In this document: piece by piece, positions 52,174 to 60,208 of the stretch
Position numbering within the stretch: position 1 is the first letter of the stretch
Layout: each line of letters starts with the position of its first letter
NCBI RefSeq assembly: GCF_000017505.1
Contig: NC_009675.1
Coordinates: forward strand, 1,302,001 to 1,366,000
DNA length: 64,000 nt
Reading direction: 5' to 3'
DNA from: Anaeromyxobacter sp. Fw109-5
GTDB lineage: Bacteria; Myxococcota; Myxococcia; Myxococcales; Anaeromyxobacteraceae
Program-made: the position numbers and the translations under genes
The notes under the pieces: generated by a model
Database searches by the model: none
What the model was told of the DNA's origin: nothing
The model's input: only the letters and a program-made list of their open reading frames with translations

Positions 52174-52845
52174 TCACCGTGCGAGGAGCGCGTCCACCAC
52201 CGCGACGAGGTCCGGGCCCTGCGCGTCGGGCGGGCCCATCGCCGGGTGGAAGCGCCGCTCGAGCCGCGCGCTCCAGCCGCCCACGAGCCCCGCGCGGCGC
52301 GCGCCCTCGACGTCCCAGGCGTGCACCGCGACGAGGGCGAGCCGCGCCGGAGGGTGGCCGAGCGACCGCGCCGCGTGCAGGTAGATCTCGCGCGCCGGCT
52401 TGTAGCGCCGGATCTCGTCGACGCCCATGACGCGCGCGACCTGCCCGAGGAGGCCGGCGCGCTCCAGCAGCCCGCGGGTCGCCTCCACGCCGCCGTTCGA
52501 GAGCGTCGCGATGGGCACGCCGGCGTCGGCGAGCCGGCGGAACGCGGGCGCGACGTCCGGCGCGGGATCGAGGGTCTCGAAGCCGTCGAGCACCGCCTCG
52601 ACGGCGGGACGCTCGATCGGCCGGCTCCGCTGCGCGAGCAGCACCTCGAGCGCGCCGCCGGCGATCTCGCGGAAGGGGCGGAAGGTCCCGCTCGCGTCCA
52701 GGGCGAAGGCGTCGCGCAGGATGCGCGTGAACCAGGTGTCGAGGTCGATGGGCGCGAGCCCGAGGGCGGCGAGCCGCGGGCGCAGGGGATCGAGCGGGAA
52801 CAGCGTCTCGATGACGTCGAAGATCACGGCGGCGGGGCGGGCCAT
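52174..52845 (-). CDS. HAD-superfamily hydrolase, haloacid-dehalogenase-type
   Basis: A 223-residue HAD hydrolase. Motif I is VIFDVIETLFPLD, where the second acidic residue of DxD is Ile; this occurs in haloacid-dehalogenase relatives that use DxxET. Motif II is ATLSNGG, the Lys region is EIRRYKPAREIYLHAA, and motif IV is LVAVHAWDVEGARRAG. The substrate is unknown; a haloacid or a phosphate ester is possible. It precedes the MglA-like gene on the same strand with an 81-base gap. Confidence 0.82.
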   Translation of the reverse strand: MARPAAVIFDVIETLFPLDPLRPRLAALGLAPIDLDTWFTRILRDAFALDASGTFRPFREIAGGALEVLLAQRSRPIERPAVEAVLDGFETLDPAPDVAPAFRRLADAGVPIATLSNGGVEATRGLLERAGLLGQVARVMGVDEIRRYKPAREIYLHAARSLGHPPARLALVAVHAWDVEGARRAGLVGGWSARLERRFHPAMGPPDAQGPDLVAVVDALLAR

Positions 52846-52967
52846 GGCCGGTCCCTACGCTCCGCCCCCCGCCGGCGCAAGGCGCCCGCGGGGGCCGGCG
52901 AACGAGGCCGGCCGGAGCGGATCGCGGCACGTTGACGCCGCGCCGCGGAACGGCGAAAAGGCGGGCC

Positions 52968-54284
52968 ATGCCGTCCACCTCGCTCACCTTCGCGAGCCGC
53001 GCCGAGCACCGCGCCTGGCTCGAGGCGCAGTCTGCCCTGCCCGCGGGCTTCTGCATCGGGACCACGAGCTTCGAGTTCGTCCCGCTCGAGGTCTCGAAGC
53101 CCGGCCGGATGAAGCTCACGCTCATCGCGCTCGACCGTCCGACCTCGGCCTTCGCCGCGAAGTTCACCCGGAACGCCTTCCCGGGCGCGCCGGTGATCGT
53201 CGGCAAGCGGCGCCTCGAAGGGCCGACGCTGGGCGGCATCGTGGTGAACACCAAGATCGCCAACGTCTGCGCGGCGGGTGGGGTCGAGGCGGCGGAGCGC
53301 CTCAGCGCCGAGGCGGCGCGGCTCATCGGGATCGCGCCGGAGGAGATCCTCCCTTCGTCCACCGGCGTCATCGGCTGGCGGCTCCCGGTGGAGCGCATGA
53401 TCGCGGCGCTCCCCGAGGCCGCGTCCTCGCTCCAGTCGCGCACCATCCTGCCCGCCGCCGAGGCGATCACGACGACCGACCTCTACCCCAAGGTGCGCCG
53501 CGCGCCGCTGGGGGAGGGGACGCTCGTCGGCATCGCCAAGGGCGCGGGCATGATCGAGCCGAACCTCGCGACCATGCTCGTATACCTCCTCACCGACGCG
53601 GACGTGACGCGCGAGGCGCTGCGCGACGCGCTCGACGCGGCCGTGGAGGTGAGCTTCAACTGCATCTCCGTGGACACGGACACGAGCACCTCCGACTCCG
53701 TCGTGCTCGTCTCCTCGCGGCGCAGGCCCGCGCCGCCGCCCGGCGCGCTCGCCGCGGCGCTCGCCCAGGTGTGCGGCGACCTCGCCGAGGACGTGGTGCG
53801 GAACGGCGAGGGCGTTCACCACGTGATGCGCGCGAGCGTCACCGGCGCCCGCTCGTTCGAGGAAGCGCGCGCCTTCGGCAAGGCGGTCGTGAACTCCCCG
53901 CTCCTCAAGGCGGCGGTCAACGGCAACGACCCGAACGTCGGGCGGCTGCTCTGCGCGGTCGGCAAGCTCGCCGGCGCGGAGGGGATCCCCCTCGACCCGG
54001 CGCGCGTCACGATGCGGGTCGGCGACGACGTCGTGCTCGAGGGCGGAGAGATGCGGCTCGATCCCGCCAAGGAGCAGCGCCTCGTCGCCCATCTGAAGTC
54101 GGCCGAGATGTACGCGAGCGTGCCGTCGGCCGACGGGCTCTTCCGGCCGCCCGTCGACTACCCGCCGCACGAGCGACGGGTGGAGATCGCGATCGATCTC
54201 GCGATGGGCGGCGCTGCGTGCGCGGTCCTCGGCGCGGACCTCACGCACGAGTACGTGACGGAGAACGCGGACTACCGGAGCTGA
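52968..54284 (+). CDS. argJ: ArgJ-family glutamate N-acetyltransferase
   Basis: A 438-residue ArgJ-type Ntn enzyme that makes N-acetylglutamate or transfers acetyl from N-acetylornithine. The self-cleavage/nucleophile block is KGAGMIEPNLATML with Thr202, and the oxyanion segment is PSSTGVIG. The C-terminal HEYVTENADYRS matches the family end. One usual block, NSGNANACTG, is NTKIANVCAAGG here, so the substrate pocket differs and the annotation as arginine-biosynthetic is less certain. The ATG at 52968 is 8 codons after a poor alternative. Confidence 0.83.
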   Translation: MPSTSLTFASRAEHRAWLEAQSALPAGFCIGTTSFEFVPLEVSKPGRMKLTLIALDRPTSAFAAKFTRNAFPGAPVIVGKRRLEGPTLGGIVVNTKIANVCAAGGVEAAERLSAEAARLIGIAPEEILPSSTGVIGWRLPVERMIAALPEAASSLQSRTILPAAEAITTTDLYPKVRRAPLGEGTLVGIAKGAGMIEPNLATMLVYLLTDADVTREALRDALDAAVEVSFNCISVDTDTSTSDSVVLVSSRRRPAPPPGALAAALAQVCGDLAEDVVRNGEGVHHVMRASVTGARSFEEARAFGKAVVNSPLLKAAVNGNDPNVGRLLCAVGKLAGAEGIPLDPARVTMRVGDDVVLEGGEMRLDPAKEQRLVAHLKSAEMYASVPSADGLFRPPVDYPPHERRVEIAIDLAMGGAACAVLGADLTHEYVTENADYRS

Positions 54285-54424
54285 GCCTCGCGACCGGCCG
54301 CCGCGAGGCCCCACCGGACGCGCGACGCCCCGTCGATCTCGCGGTCCTCTCCGCCGTTCGGGCCTCCCGCCGCGGCACCGTGCGTGCACGAGGCCCCGCG
54401 CGCGAGCGCGCGCGGGAGGCGACG

Positions 54425-55018
54425 ATGAAGGTGACGGAGAGCTCCGAGACGGCCCGGAACGCGCGCCGCATGGGTGAGGGCCGCTTCGGCGAGGCGCTTC
54501 GCGGCGCGCGACACGGCCCCGGCCGGCGCTCGCCAGGAGCGGCGGCGGGCCGTGGCGCCGCCGCTTCGCCCGTCCAGGCGCTGGGGAGCCGCCGGGCGAT
54601 GGCGGACCGGGCCTCCGGCGTCCTGCGCGAGCGGCGCGGCCTCTTCGGCGACGCCGAGCGCCGAGCGCAGCCGCCGGTCCCGGCCCCGCCTGCTTCGCCG
54701 CCGTCCACCGCGCGCGTCGACTCCGCCCCGGAGCTGCGCGCCCTGGTCCGCACCCTCCCGCTCGCCATCGAGGCGGCGCGGGTGCGGGAGGGGGCGCCGC
54801 TGTCCCTGGCCCTCGGGCGCGCGCTCTCGGTGGATCTGCGCCGCGGCGCGGAGGGGCTCGAGGTGGTGCTCCGTCCCGACGCCGCGCTCGGGCGCGCAGC
54901 GGACGCCGAGCTCCCCGCGCTCGTCGCCGCGCTGCGCGAGCGCGGCATCGCCGTGGCGCGCGCCGAGGTCCGAGCCCAGCCGAACGGCAACCCGCCCGCC
55001 AGGCGCCCCCCGCGTTGA
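54425..55018 (+). CDS. Hypothetical protein with FliK-like C-terminus
   Basis: A 197-residue protein, Arg/Ala/Pro-rich and probably disordered over the first 95 residues. The C-terminal ~100 residues contain alternating hydrophobic strands (LSLALGRALSVDLRRGAEG, LEVVLRPDAALGRAADAE, then LVAALRERGIAV), reminiscent of the FliK/HrpP-type hook- or needle-length domain. That match is weak and by eye only. A GGGAGG at 54414-54419, five bases from the ATG, supports the start. No other secretion gene is near. Confidence 0.55.
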   Translation: MKVTESSETARNARRMGEGRFGEALRGARHGPGRRSPGAAAGRGAAASPVQALGSRRAMADRASGVLRERRGLFGDAERRAQPPVPAPPASPPSTARVDSAPELRALVRTLPLAIEAARVREGAPLSLALGRALSVDLRRGAEGLEVVLRPDAALGRAADAELPALVAALRERGIAVARAEVRAQPNGNPPARRPPR

Positions 55019-55056
55019 CGCCGTCCCGGGCCTCCGCTACAAAGGCGCGTCGTCAC

Positions 55057-55128
55057 GGCACCGTCGCCAAGTGGTAAGGCCCGGGTCTGCAAAACCCGTA
55101 TTCGGCGGTTCGAATCCGCCCGGTGCCT
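55057..55128 (+). tRNA. tRNA-Cys (anticodon GCA)
   Basis: The 72-nt sequence folds as a complete cloverleaf. Acceptor stem GGCACCG (55057-55063) pairs with CGGTGCC (55121-55127); the discriminator is T. The anticodon stem is CGGGT/ACCCG with loop CTGCAAA, giving anticodon GCA at 55089-55091. The T arm is GGCGG-TTCGAAT-CCGCC. CCA is not encoded. It marks the left edge of a possible small island. Confidence 0.96.
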
Positions 55129-55406
55129 CTCTCGTTTTCGGTGATTACACGCGGCCCTGCGGGACGCGGCAGCGGGTCTCGGGCTCCGAGGCCGACGCCG
55201 CTCGATGATTCGTCGCGCAGCGCCTCGGCGGCGTCACGCAGGCTGCGACCGCCGGCGATCTCGCACCGGCTCCGCCGACTCCGCCCCTGGACGTAGAGGG
55301 AAGGGCGACGCGAAGGGCCCGACCGGGACTCGCGCGCTCGCCCCACGGGGCGCCACCCGAGCGGCGCATCCACCCGCCATCGGCGCCGGAGCGTAATCTT
55401 GCTCGC
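55129..55406. other. 278-bp gap downstream of tRNA-Cys
   Basis: No gene is convincing. A short T-rich stretch (CGTTTTCG at 55133-55140) follows the tRNA and may end its transcription. The rest is GC-rich with weak open frames only. Confidence 0.4.
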
Positions 55407-56477
55407 ATGAGCCTCGCTGCCACGGCAAGAGTCGCCGCGAAGTGGTCGACGCTGGAGCCGGACGTCACGAAGACGTACTTCGGGTTTCCTCCACTTCGTC
55501 GCCATCTCATCAGCCTCGGATTCGGCGATACGGTCGCGGAGCGGCACAAGGACAACCGGAACTGGGCCGAGGACATCTTCGTCGAGACGTACGCGCCGAG
55601 CAGGCCGGTGAAGAGCATCCTGAGCCTGTGCTGCGGGTTTGGAGCGGTCGAGCAGTACTTCGTGCGGCGGCTCGGAACCGTGACTCGCGCGGTGGGGATC
55701 GACGTCGCCGTGGGCGCTCTCGAGACCGCCCGGGCACGCGCTGCCGCCGCGGGACTCCAGGACGTCATCACGTACGAGCAGGCCGACCTCAACCGTTACG
55801 AGTTTGGCGAGCGCCAGTTCGACCTCGTCATCGCGAACGGAGCGCTCCACCACCTGGTGAACCTCGAGCACGTCCTCACCGGCATCCGGCGGGCTCTCGC
55901 GCCAGGCGGGATCCTCTACGCGAACGAGACGGTCGGCCCCTCGTACCAGGATCACCCTCCACGTCAGCTCGAGCTCATCAACGCCGTCGCCTACCTCGTG
56001 CCGCCCGATCTTCGCGCGCGAAGACCGTTCATGGCGCACGCGACGTACTCCGCGATCGCGGCGCACCTGATGTTGGACCTCGCCCGAGGTCGAGCGCGGG
56101 TCGACGAGACGCATTTCGAGGGGTGGAAACGTCGCGTCGCCGCGATCGTGCGGCGCGTGTCTCCGATGGCATCCACCTTCGACTTTGCGCCGTTGCACAG
56201 GTCTCAGAAGAAGCGCCTCGTACGGAAGGACCCCTCGGAAGGAGTGCGCTCGGGCGAGATCATCGATGTGATGCGCCACGTCTTCGGGGAGATCCAGGTG
56301 CACCCCTATGGAGGCGCGATCCTCACGTACGCGCTCGACGTCGGCTTCTTCACGCGGTTCGACGCGACGAACGCGGCTCACCGCGAGCTGCTGGACCTTC
56401 TGTGCCGGATCGAGGCGACGCTGATGTCGATCGATGCGGTCGGGACGGAGCACGCGATCCTCGTCGCGCGCACGTAA
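55407..56477 (+). CDS. SAM-dependent methyltransferase, class I
   Basis: A 356-residue protein with a class-I methyltransferase core (about 65-185): ILSLCCGFGAVEQYFVRR (motif I), VGIDVAVGALETAR, and FDLVIANGALHHLV (motif post-II), then RRALAPGGILYANE. The N-terminal 60 residues and the C-terminal half are specific and probably hold the substrate site. Third codon positions are visibly less GC-rich than in the neighbourhood. The substrate is unknown; it may methylate a lipid, a glycan or a natural product, given the adjacent acyl carrier protein. Confidence 0.82.
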   Translation: MSLAATARVAAKWSTLEPDVTKTYFGFPPLRRHLISLGFGDTVAERHKDNRNWAEDIFVETYAPSRPVKSILSLCCGFGAVEQYFVRRLGTVTRAVGIDVAVGALETARARAAAAGLQDVITYEQADLNRYEFGERQFDLVIANGALHHLVNLEHVLTGIRRALAPGGILYANETVGPSYQDHPPRQLELINAVAYLVPPDLRARRPFMAHATYSAIAAHLMLDLARGRARVDETHFEGWKRRVAAIVRRVSPMASTFDFAPLHRSQKKRLVRKDPSEGVRSGEIIDVMRHVFGEIQVHPYGGAILTYALDVGFFTRFDATNAAHRELLDLLCRIEATLMSIDAVGTEHAILVART

Positions 56478-56496
56478 CCGCCACGCCCGCGGCGGC

Positions 56497-57498
56497 TCAC
56501 CCGGCGATGGGCTTCACCGCCACCACGCACACGCCCGGCGAGACGTTGATCCAGCCGGCGGTGATCCGATCGAGCCATCCCGCCGCCCCGTACACGAGCC
56601 GGGAGTAGAGCGGATACCCGCTGCTCGGCGCGGTGGTCGCGCCCGACCGGACCTCCGCCACGCGAAAGCCGATCCGCGTCAGGACGCGCGCGAGCGTGTG
56701 CACCGTCATCGAGTGGAACTGGTCCTGCAGCACGTGCGACAGCGCGCGATCCCGGCGCGGCCCCGGCGGCGTGATCGCGCGCAGGATCCCCTCGAGGCGA
56801 CGCTTGTTGGTGGTGCGTATGGCCAGCGCTCCGCCCGGGTGGAGCAGCTCGAAGGCGCGCTGCAGGTGCCGGAACGGGTGCCACACGTAGTAGAGCACGT
56901 CGTTGGAGGCGATCGCGTCGAGTGAGCCAGCGGGCAGGTCCAGCGTCTCGAGCTCCCACCCGAGGTGGGTGACGAAGCCCTTGGCGCGGGTCAGCTCGAC
57001 GGCGGTCCTGAACGCGTCCGCCCCGACGGCGTTCCACCCGCGGGCGCGCGCCATCTCGAGGAACGTCCCGAAGTTCGATCCGTAGTCGAGCAGCGCCCCC
57101 TTGCGCGCCGCGTGCGTCGCGAGCGCGTCGAGCAACGCCTCCTGCGAGGCGACCTTGCGGCGAGCGTAGTCCGCGGCGTGACGGGGATCGTTGTAGCTCG
57201 TCGTCTCCCAGTTGCGCGCGATCTGCGCCGGCGTCGGGTGCGGCCAGCCGAACCAGCTCCGGCAGCTGCCGCACTCCCACCACTCGACCTCGACGGCGGC
57301 GGCTCCGTGCTGGCGATAACGTTGAGTGAACCCGGCGCTCCTCACGGGGCCGCTCGCGTTGCACACGTGGCAGTCGCGCGAGAGGAGGCGGGTGCTCTCG
57401 CGCGATCGGCGCGCGCGCGGCGCGCCACGAAGGGCGTCTCGCCCGGCGACGAGAGGGGCCGACACCGGGATGCGATTGTCCACCCAAGTCTCCCGCAT
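56497..57498 (-). CDS. SAM-dependent methyltransferase with N-terminal Zn knuckle
   Basis: A 333-residue methyltransferase. An N-terminal segment has CHVCN (about 43-47) and CGSCRSWF (about 76-83), i.e. two CxxC pairs, as in sugar C-methyltransferase-like proteins. The methyltransferase core follows: LLDYGSNFGTFLEMA (motif I), VGADAFRTAVELTRAKG, LDAIASNDVLYYVWHPFRHL. This arrangement is common in cell-surface sugar or O-antigen methylation. It converges with the previous gene with 19 bases between stops. Confidence 0.82.
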   Translation of the reverse strand: MRETWVDNRIPVSAPLVAGRDALRGAPRARRSRESTRLLSRDCHVCNASGPVRSAGFTQRYRQHGAAAVEVEWWECGSCRSWFGWPHPTPAQIARNWETTSYNDPRHAADYARRKVASQEALLDALATHAARKGALLDYGSNFGTFLEMARARGWNAVGADAFRTAVELTRAKGFVTHLGWELETLDLPAGSLDAIASNDVLYYVWHPFRHLQRAFELLHPGGALAIRTTNKRRLEGILRAITPPGPRRDRALSHVLQDQFHSMTVHTLARVLTRIGFRVAEVRSGATTAPSSGYPLYSRLVYGAAGWLDRITAGWINVSPGVCVVAVKPIAG

Positions 57499-57833
57499 GG
57501 ACGACAGCCGGCGCCAAATCTAACCGAGGGCCCTCGCCCGCGGAACCCGACTCCTACGGAGCCCTGAAGGCGAGGCCTACCCTTCTCGGACCACGCCGCG
57601 GCGACGATTGAGAGTCCGTCCCATGAGAAGGCGGCGCGGGACCGTGGTGCCCGGACGAGGCGATCGGCGGACCGCCAGGCTCACCCCCCCCGTTCACCCG
57701 CGGCGGAGGCTCGCGCGCGCAGCGACCGGGATCGCGGCCGCTCGGAGGAGGAGGCCTCGGCCGCTCGGTCGCCGTCGTTGCGGCGCCGCTCTCCCGTTCG
57801 CCGCCGACGCCCCCCGGTGCGGGGACGAGCGGA
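57499..57833. other. 335-bp intergenic region
   Basis: No supportable gene on either strand; short open frames here are Arg-rich and lack ribosome-binding sites. It separates the methyltransferase gene from the GNAT-like gene. Confidence 0.4.
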
Positions 57834-58523
57834 TCAGCCGGCGTGGGCGGAGGAGCGTCGCGGCGCCGCGGCGGCGGCCTGCGGTCCGATGGTGCCCCAC
57901 GTCCCGCCGGCGAGGTGAACTCCGGTGATCAGCTGCTCGATCCGGAACCCCAGCCCGAAGTACGAGTTGAGCGAGGCGACGTTGTCCTTGCTGACGTACG
58001 CCTTGCAGATCTGGAACCCCTCCCGCATGGCGACGCTGATCGTCGCGTGATTGACCGTGGGGAAGAGCCCGAGTCCCCTGAAGGCGGGAAAGATGAAGAT
58101 GTTCTCGATCATCACCTGATGCTCGCTCAGGAGATAGCGCCGGCGCCGGAGGTACTTCTCGAGCAGCGGATTGTCCGCGGGCCGGATCAGCCACTGCAGC
58201 GAGACGATCTGCCTCGCCCTGTTCCTCCCGACGTGGCAGCTCGAGAACCCGTGGCGATAGAACAGGAGCCGGGCGACGAGCTCCGTGCGCGAGCGAGCGT
58301 CTTGCGCGGGGAGGCCCTGCAGGATCTCCTCGAAGTCGCCCTCCGTCGCCAGCGCGAAGTCGATGTCGGTCCGGATCCGTGGGAAGCGAAGACGGTTCAT
58401 CGGCACCGTCAGGTAATAGACGTGCTCCACGGAGAGGAGCTTCCTCAGGAGGTGCAGCGCGGGCAGCCTGAGCCCCAGGGTGGAGGCCACGAGCCGGTAT
58501 TCGTCGAGTGAACGGAGCGGCAT
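57834..58523 (-). CDS. GNAT-fold acyltransferase-like protein
   Basis: A 229-residue protein with an N-acyltransferase (GNAT) fold. Recognisable parts are the strand IENIFIFPAFRGLGLFPTVNHA (acyl-CoA loop) and YVSKDNVASLNSYFGLGFRIEQ (C-terminal GNAT motif), with an N-terminal region of its own (about 1-60). It could acylate an amine or a sugar from acyl-CoA or acyl-ACP, which would suit the neighbouring acyl carrier protein 137 bases downstream on the same strand. The substrate is not known. Confidence 0.75.
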   Translation of the reverse strand: MPLRSLDEYRLVASTLGLRLPALHLLRKLLSVEHVYYLTVPMNRLRFPRIRTDIDFALATEGDFEEILQGLPAQDARSRTELVARLLFYRHGFSSCHVGRNRARQIVSLQWLIRPADNPLLEKYLRRRRYLLSEHQVMIENIFIFPAFRGLGLFPTVNHATISVAMREGFQICKAYVSKDNVASLNSYFGLGFRIEQLITGVHLAGGTWGTIGPQAAAAAPRRSSAHAG

Positions 58524-58660
58524 GGCAGCACGGCAGCGCGACGTCTCAGCGGCGCCTCTCCGCCCACCTGGAGGTTCCTGAGATCGCGACTACCAGGCTA
58601 TGGCGGGATCGTGCGCGGGTCGCAATCCAGGCTCGCGATCCCGTCCGGAGCCCGGCCGGA

Positions 58661-58915
58661 TCACCCGACGGCCGCCTGTCGCTTGCGCGCGACGAACGCG
58701 GCGATCCTGCCGATCGACTCGAGGTTCTCGGGGGTCATCTCCTCGTCGTCGATGCGGATGGCGAACTCCGTCTCGACGAACGCGATCATCTCGAGCATGC
58801 CGGTGGAGTCGATGACGCCGCTGGTCACCAGCAGGCTGTCGTCCGCGAGCTCCGACGGGTCGCTCACGTAGAAGTTCTCGACGATGAACTGCCTCACCCG
58901 CTCCCTGACCGTCAT
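58661..58915 (-). CDS. Acyl carrier protein
   Basis: An 84-residue acyl carrier protein: MTVRERVRQFIVENFYV, then GVIDSTGMLEMIAFVETEF with Ser37 in the DST motif as the phosphopantetheine site, and ENLESIGRIAAFVARK at the end. It is a stand-alone carrier, different from the fatty-acid type (DSL). It probably serves a dedicated lipid or natural-product pathway with the GNAT-like protein and methyltransferases. The ATG at 58915 was chosen because it opens the carrier domain. Confidence 0.88.
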   Translation of the reverse strand: MTVRERVRQFIVENFYVSDPSELADDSLLVTSGVIDSTGMLEMIAFVETEFAIRIDDEEMTPENLESIGRIAAFVARKRQAAVG

Positions 58916-59072
58916 CTCGACCTCGTGCGTCCCGCGTCCACGGAAGGGCGCCCTGGGCGACGTTCGGGTCGAGGGACGGAACCGCCCGGGCCTCGGACCG
59001 AACTGAGCCACAAGTATCCGTCCCCTTGCGAGTAGGAGGTATCCGGAGAGGAGGGTCGGCGCCAGAAGTGGT

Positions 59073-59089
59073 CCGGAGCGAAGCTCCGG
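59073..59089. terminator. 7-bp hairpin with GAA loop
   Basis: CCGGAGC (59073-59079), loop GAA, GCTCCGG (59083-59089). It is a perfect palindromic stem but has no T-run on either side and no gene ends next to it, so its role is uncertain. Confidence 0.3.
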
Positions 59090-59104
59090 CGGGGAGGTGG
59101 TCAC

Positions 59105-59133
59105 CGGGTCGAGCCCGTCCGGTGCCCCTCTCG
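59105..59133 (+). repeat. Degenerate copy of the tRNA-Cys 3' end (possible att site)
   Basis: Aligned with 55106-55134 (T-arm, acceptor 3' strand and flank of tRNA-Cys) it matches in 24 of 29 positions, same orientation, with no gaps; the identical core is CCGGTGCC. Upstream it also resembles a D-arm fragment (CGCCA followed by AAGTGGT near 59060-59071). It fits a right-hand attachment scar or a decayed tRNA duplicate. Confidence 0.5.
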
Positions 59134-59245
59134 AAGCCAGGCTCTCGAGCGGGCACGGTAAACTCATGGGGAGAGCCCAGCGGAGGGGGGGCGGGGACGT
59201 CCGTCGCCCAGGCAGGCGATCATCGCGGGTGGAGGTCGGATCCAG

Positions 59246-59917
59246 GTGCTCCCGAGAGCCGAGCGCGAACGAGTCGCGGGGTCAGGCGATGCCAGCGCGC
59301 CGCGCCTCCGGATCGCGGCCGCTGGCCGGCCGTTCGAGGATGCGGGGTGCGCCGGCTGCCGCCACCTCGCGCTGCTGCGCGCGCTACGGCGCGCGGGGCT
59401 GGTGCTGCAGGGCGGCCTCGGGTGCGCTCCCCGCGTCGCTCCCGATCCGCAGACGCCGCCCGGGCGAGCCGTGCGCGTCGCGGGTGCGGTCGAGGTACTC
59501 GTCCGGGCCGAGGCGCTGGCGGTCGAAGGCCGCGCCGTGGCGCTGCTCGCCGTCGTGGATCGCGGCCCGCATCGCGCTCCGGCCGTGGAGCGCGCGCTGG
59601 CGGCGGCAGGAGCACGCGTGCTGCGCGTACCCTCGGATGCGAGCGCGGCGGAAGCCGAGCGGGTCGTGTCCGAGGCCCTCGCGCACTCCCCCGCGGCGCT
59701 GGTCGCGCTCGCCGAGTGCGCTCGGCGCGAGCCCCGACGGCCCCCGTTCGCGATCCTCTCCGCTCGCTGCAATCGCTGCGGGCGCTGCCTGGATCTGGGC
59801 TGCGCCGCGATCTCCGACCCGGGCGGCGAGGCGCTCGAGGTCGATCGCGCGAGCTGCATCGGCTGCGGCCGGTGCGTCGCGCTCTGCCGTGGCGGCGCCA
59901 TCCGGCGGCCGGGGTGA
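59246..59917 (+). CDS. Miniature IorA-like iron-sulfur protein
   Basis: A 223-residue protein that looks like a shortened indolepyruvate-ferredoxin oxidoreductase alpha subunit. The N-terminal part has CAGCRHLALLRALRRAG and GGLGCAP, echoing the CPGCPHR and GDIGC motifs of IorA. The C-terminus (about 175-220) holds two cluster motifs: CNRCGRCLDLGC and CIGCGRCVALC, for two 4Fe-4S clusters. The thiamine-binding and catalytic parts in between are missing. It may be an electron-transfer protein. The GTG at 59246 is a tentative start. Confidence 0.7.
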   Translation: MLPRAERERVAGSGDASAPRLRIAAAGRPFEDAGCAGCRHLALLRALRRAGLVLQGGLGCAPRVAPDPQTPPGRAVRVAGAVEVLVRAEALAVEGRAVALLAVVDRGPHRAPAVERALAAAGARVLRVPSDASAAEAERVVSEALAHSPAALVALAECARREPRRPPFAILSARCNRCGRCLDLGCAAISDPGGEALEVDRASCIGCGRCVALCRGGAIRRPG

Positions 59918-59918
59918 A

Positions 59919-60092
59919 TCAGCCGCGCGGCGGAAGCAGGGTCGGCTGGTTCCTGCCACCGTCCCCGAGCGGGGTCCGCTCCTGCTCCGGCTCCGGCCGC
60001 GGCTCCTCGCCGGTGCGGCGCTTCTCCGGGTCCGGCGGCGCGCCGGGGTGCTTGTCGGTCTCGGGGGCGTTCGGCTCGGGGTCGACGGGCAC
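59919..60092 (-). CDS. Small acidic proline-rich protein, 57 residues
   Basis: A 57-codon gene from a GTG at 60092 to the TGA at 59919, ending two bases from the stop of the convergent ferredoxin-like gene. The product is rich in Pro, Glu and Arg (VPVDPEPNAPETDKHPGAPP at the start) and is presumably disordered. The best evidence for expression is AGGAGG at 60098-60103, five bases upstream of the GTG. No homologue is recognised. Confidence 0.5.
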   Translation of the reverse strand: MPVDPEPNAPETDKHPGAPPDPEKRRTGEEPRPEPEQERTPLGDGGRNQPTLLPPRG

Positions 60093-60208
60093 GGCTCCCT
60101 CCTCGAGGCAAACCTGCGGCCGGCCAGGAAGGGAGGCCAGCCCGGCCGGGCGCAGGGGCGCAGGCGGTGCGGCTTGTCGCGCGACGCCCGGCCGGTTAGG
60201 CGAGGAGC

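Larger units (their letters stand above)
58916..59245. other. 330-bp intergenic region with hairpin and tRNA-derived repeat
   Basis: No gene. It contains a strong hairpin (59073-59089) and the tRNA-Cys 3'-end-like repeat (59105-59133). It should also hold the promoter of the acyl-carrier gene (leftward) and of the ferredoxin-like gene (rightward). Confidence 0.5.

Noticed and set aside
57608-57928. Possible 106-codon gene on the + strand
   Set aside because: Arg/Pro-rich without motif or ribosome-binding site, and it overlaps the 3' end of the GNAT-like gene.
59050-59130. A second functional tRNA-Cys
   Set aside because: The T-arm-like part has the wrong loop size, no acceptor 5' strand pairs with it, and the anticodon arm cannot be formed; at most it is a decayed copy or att scar.
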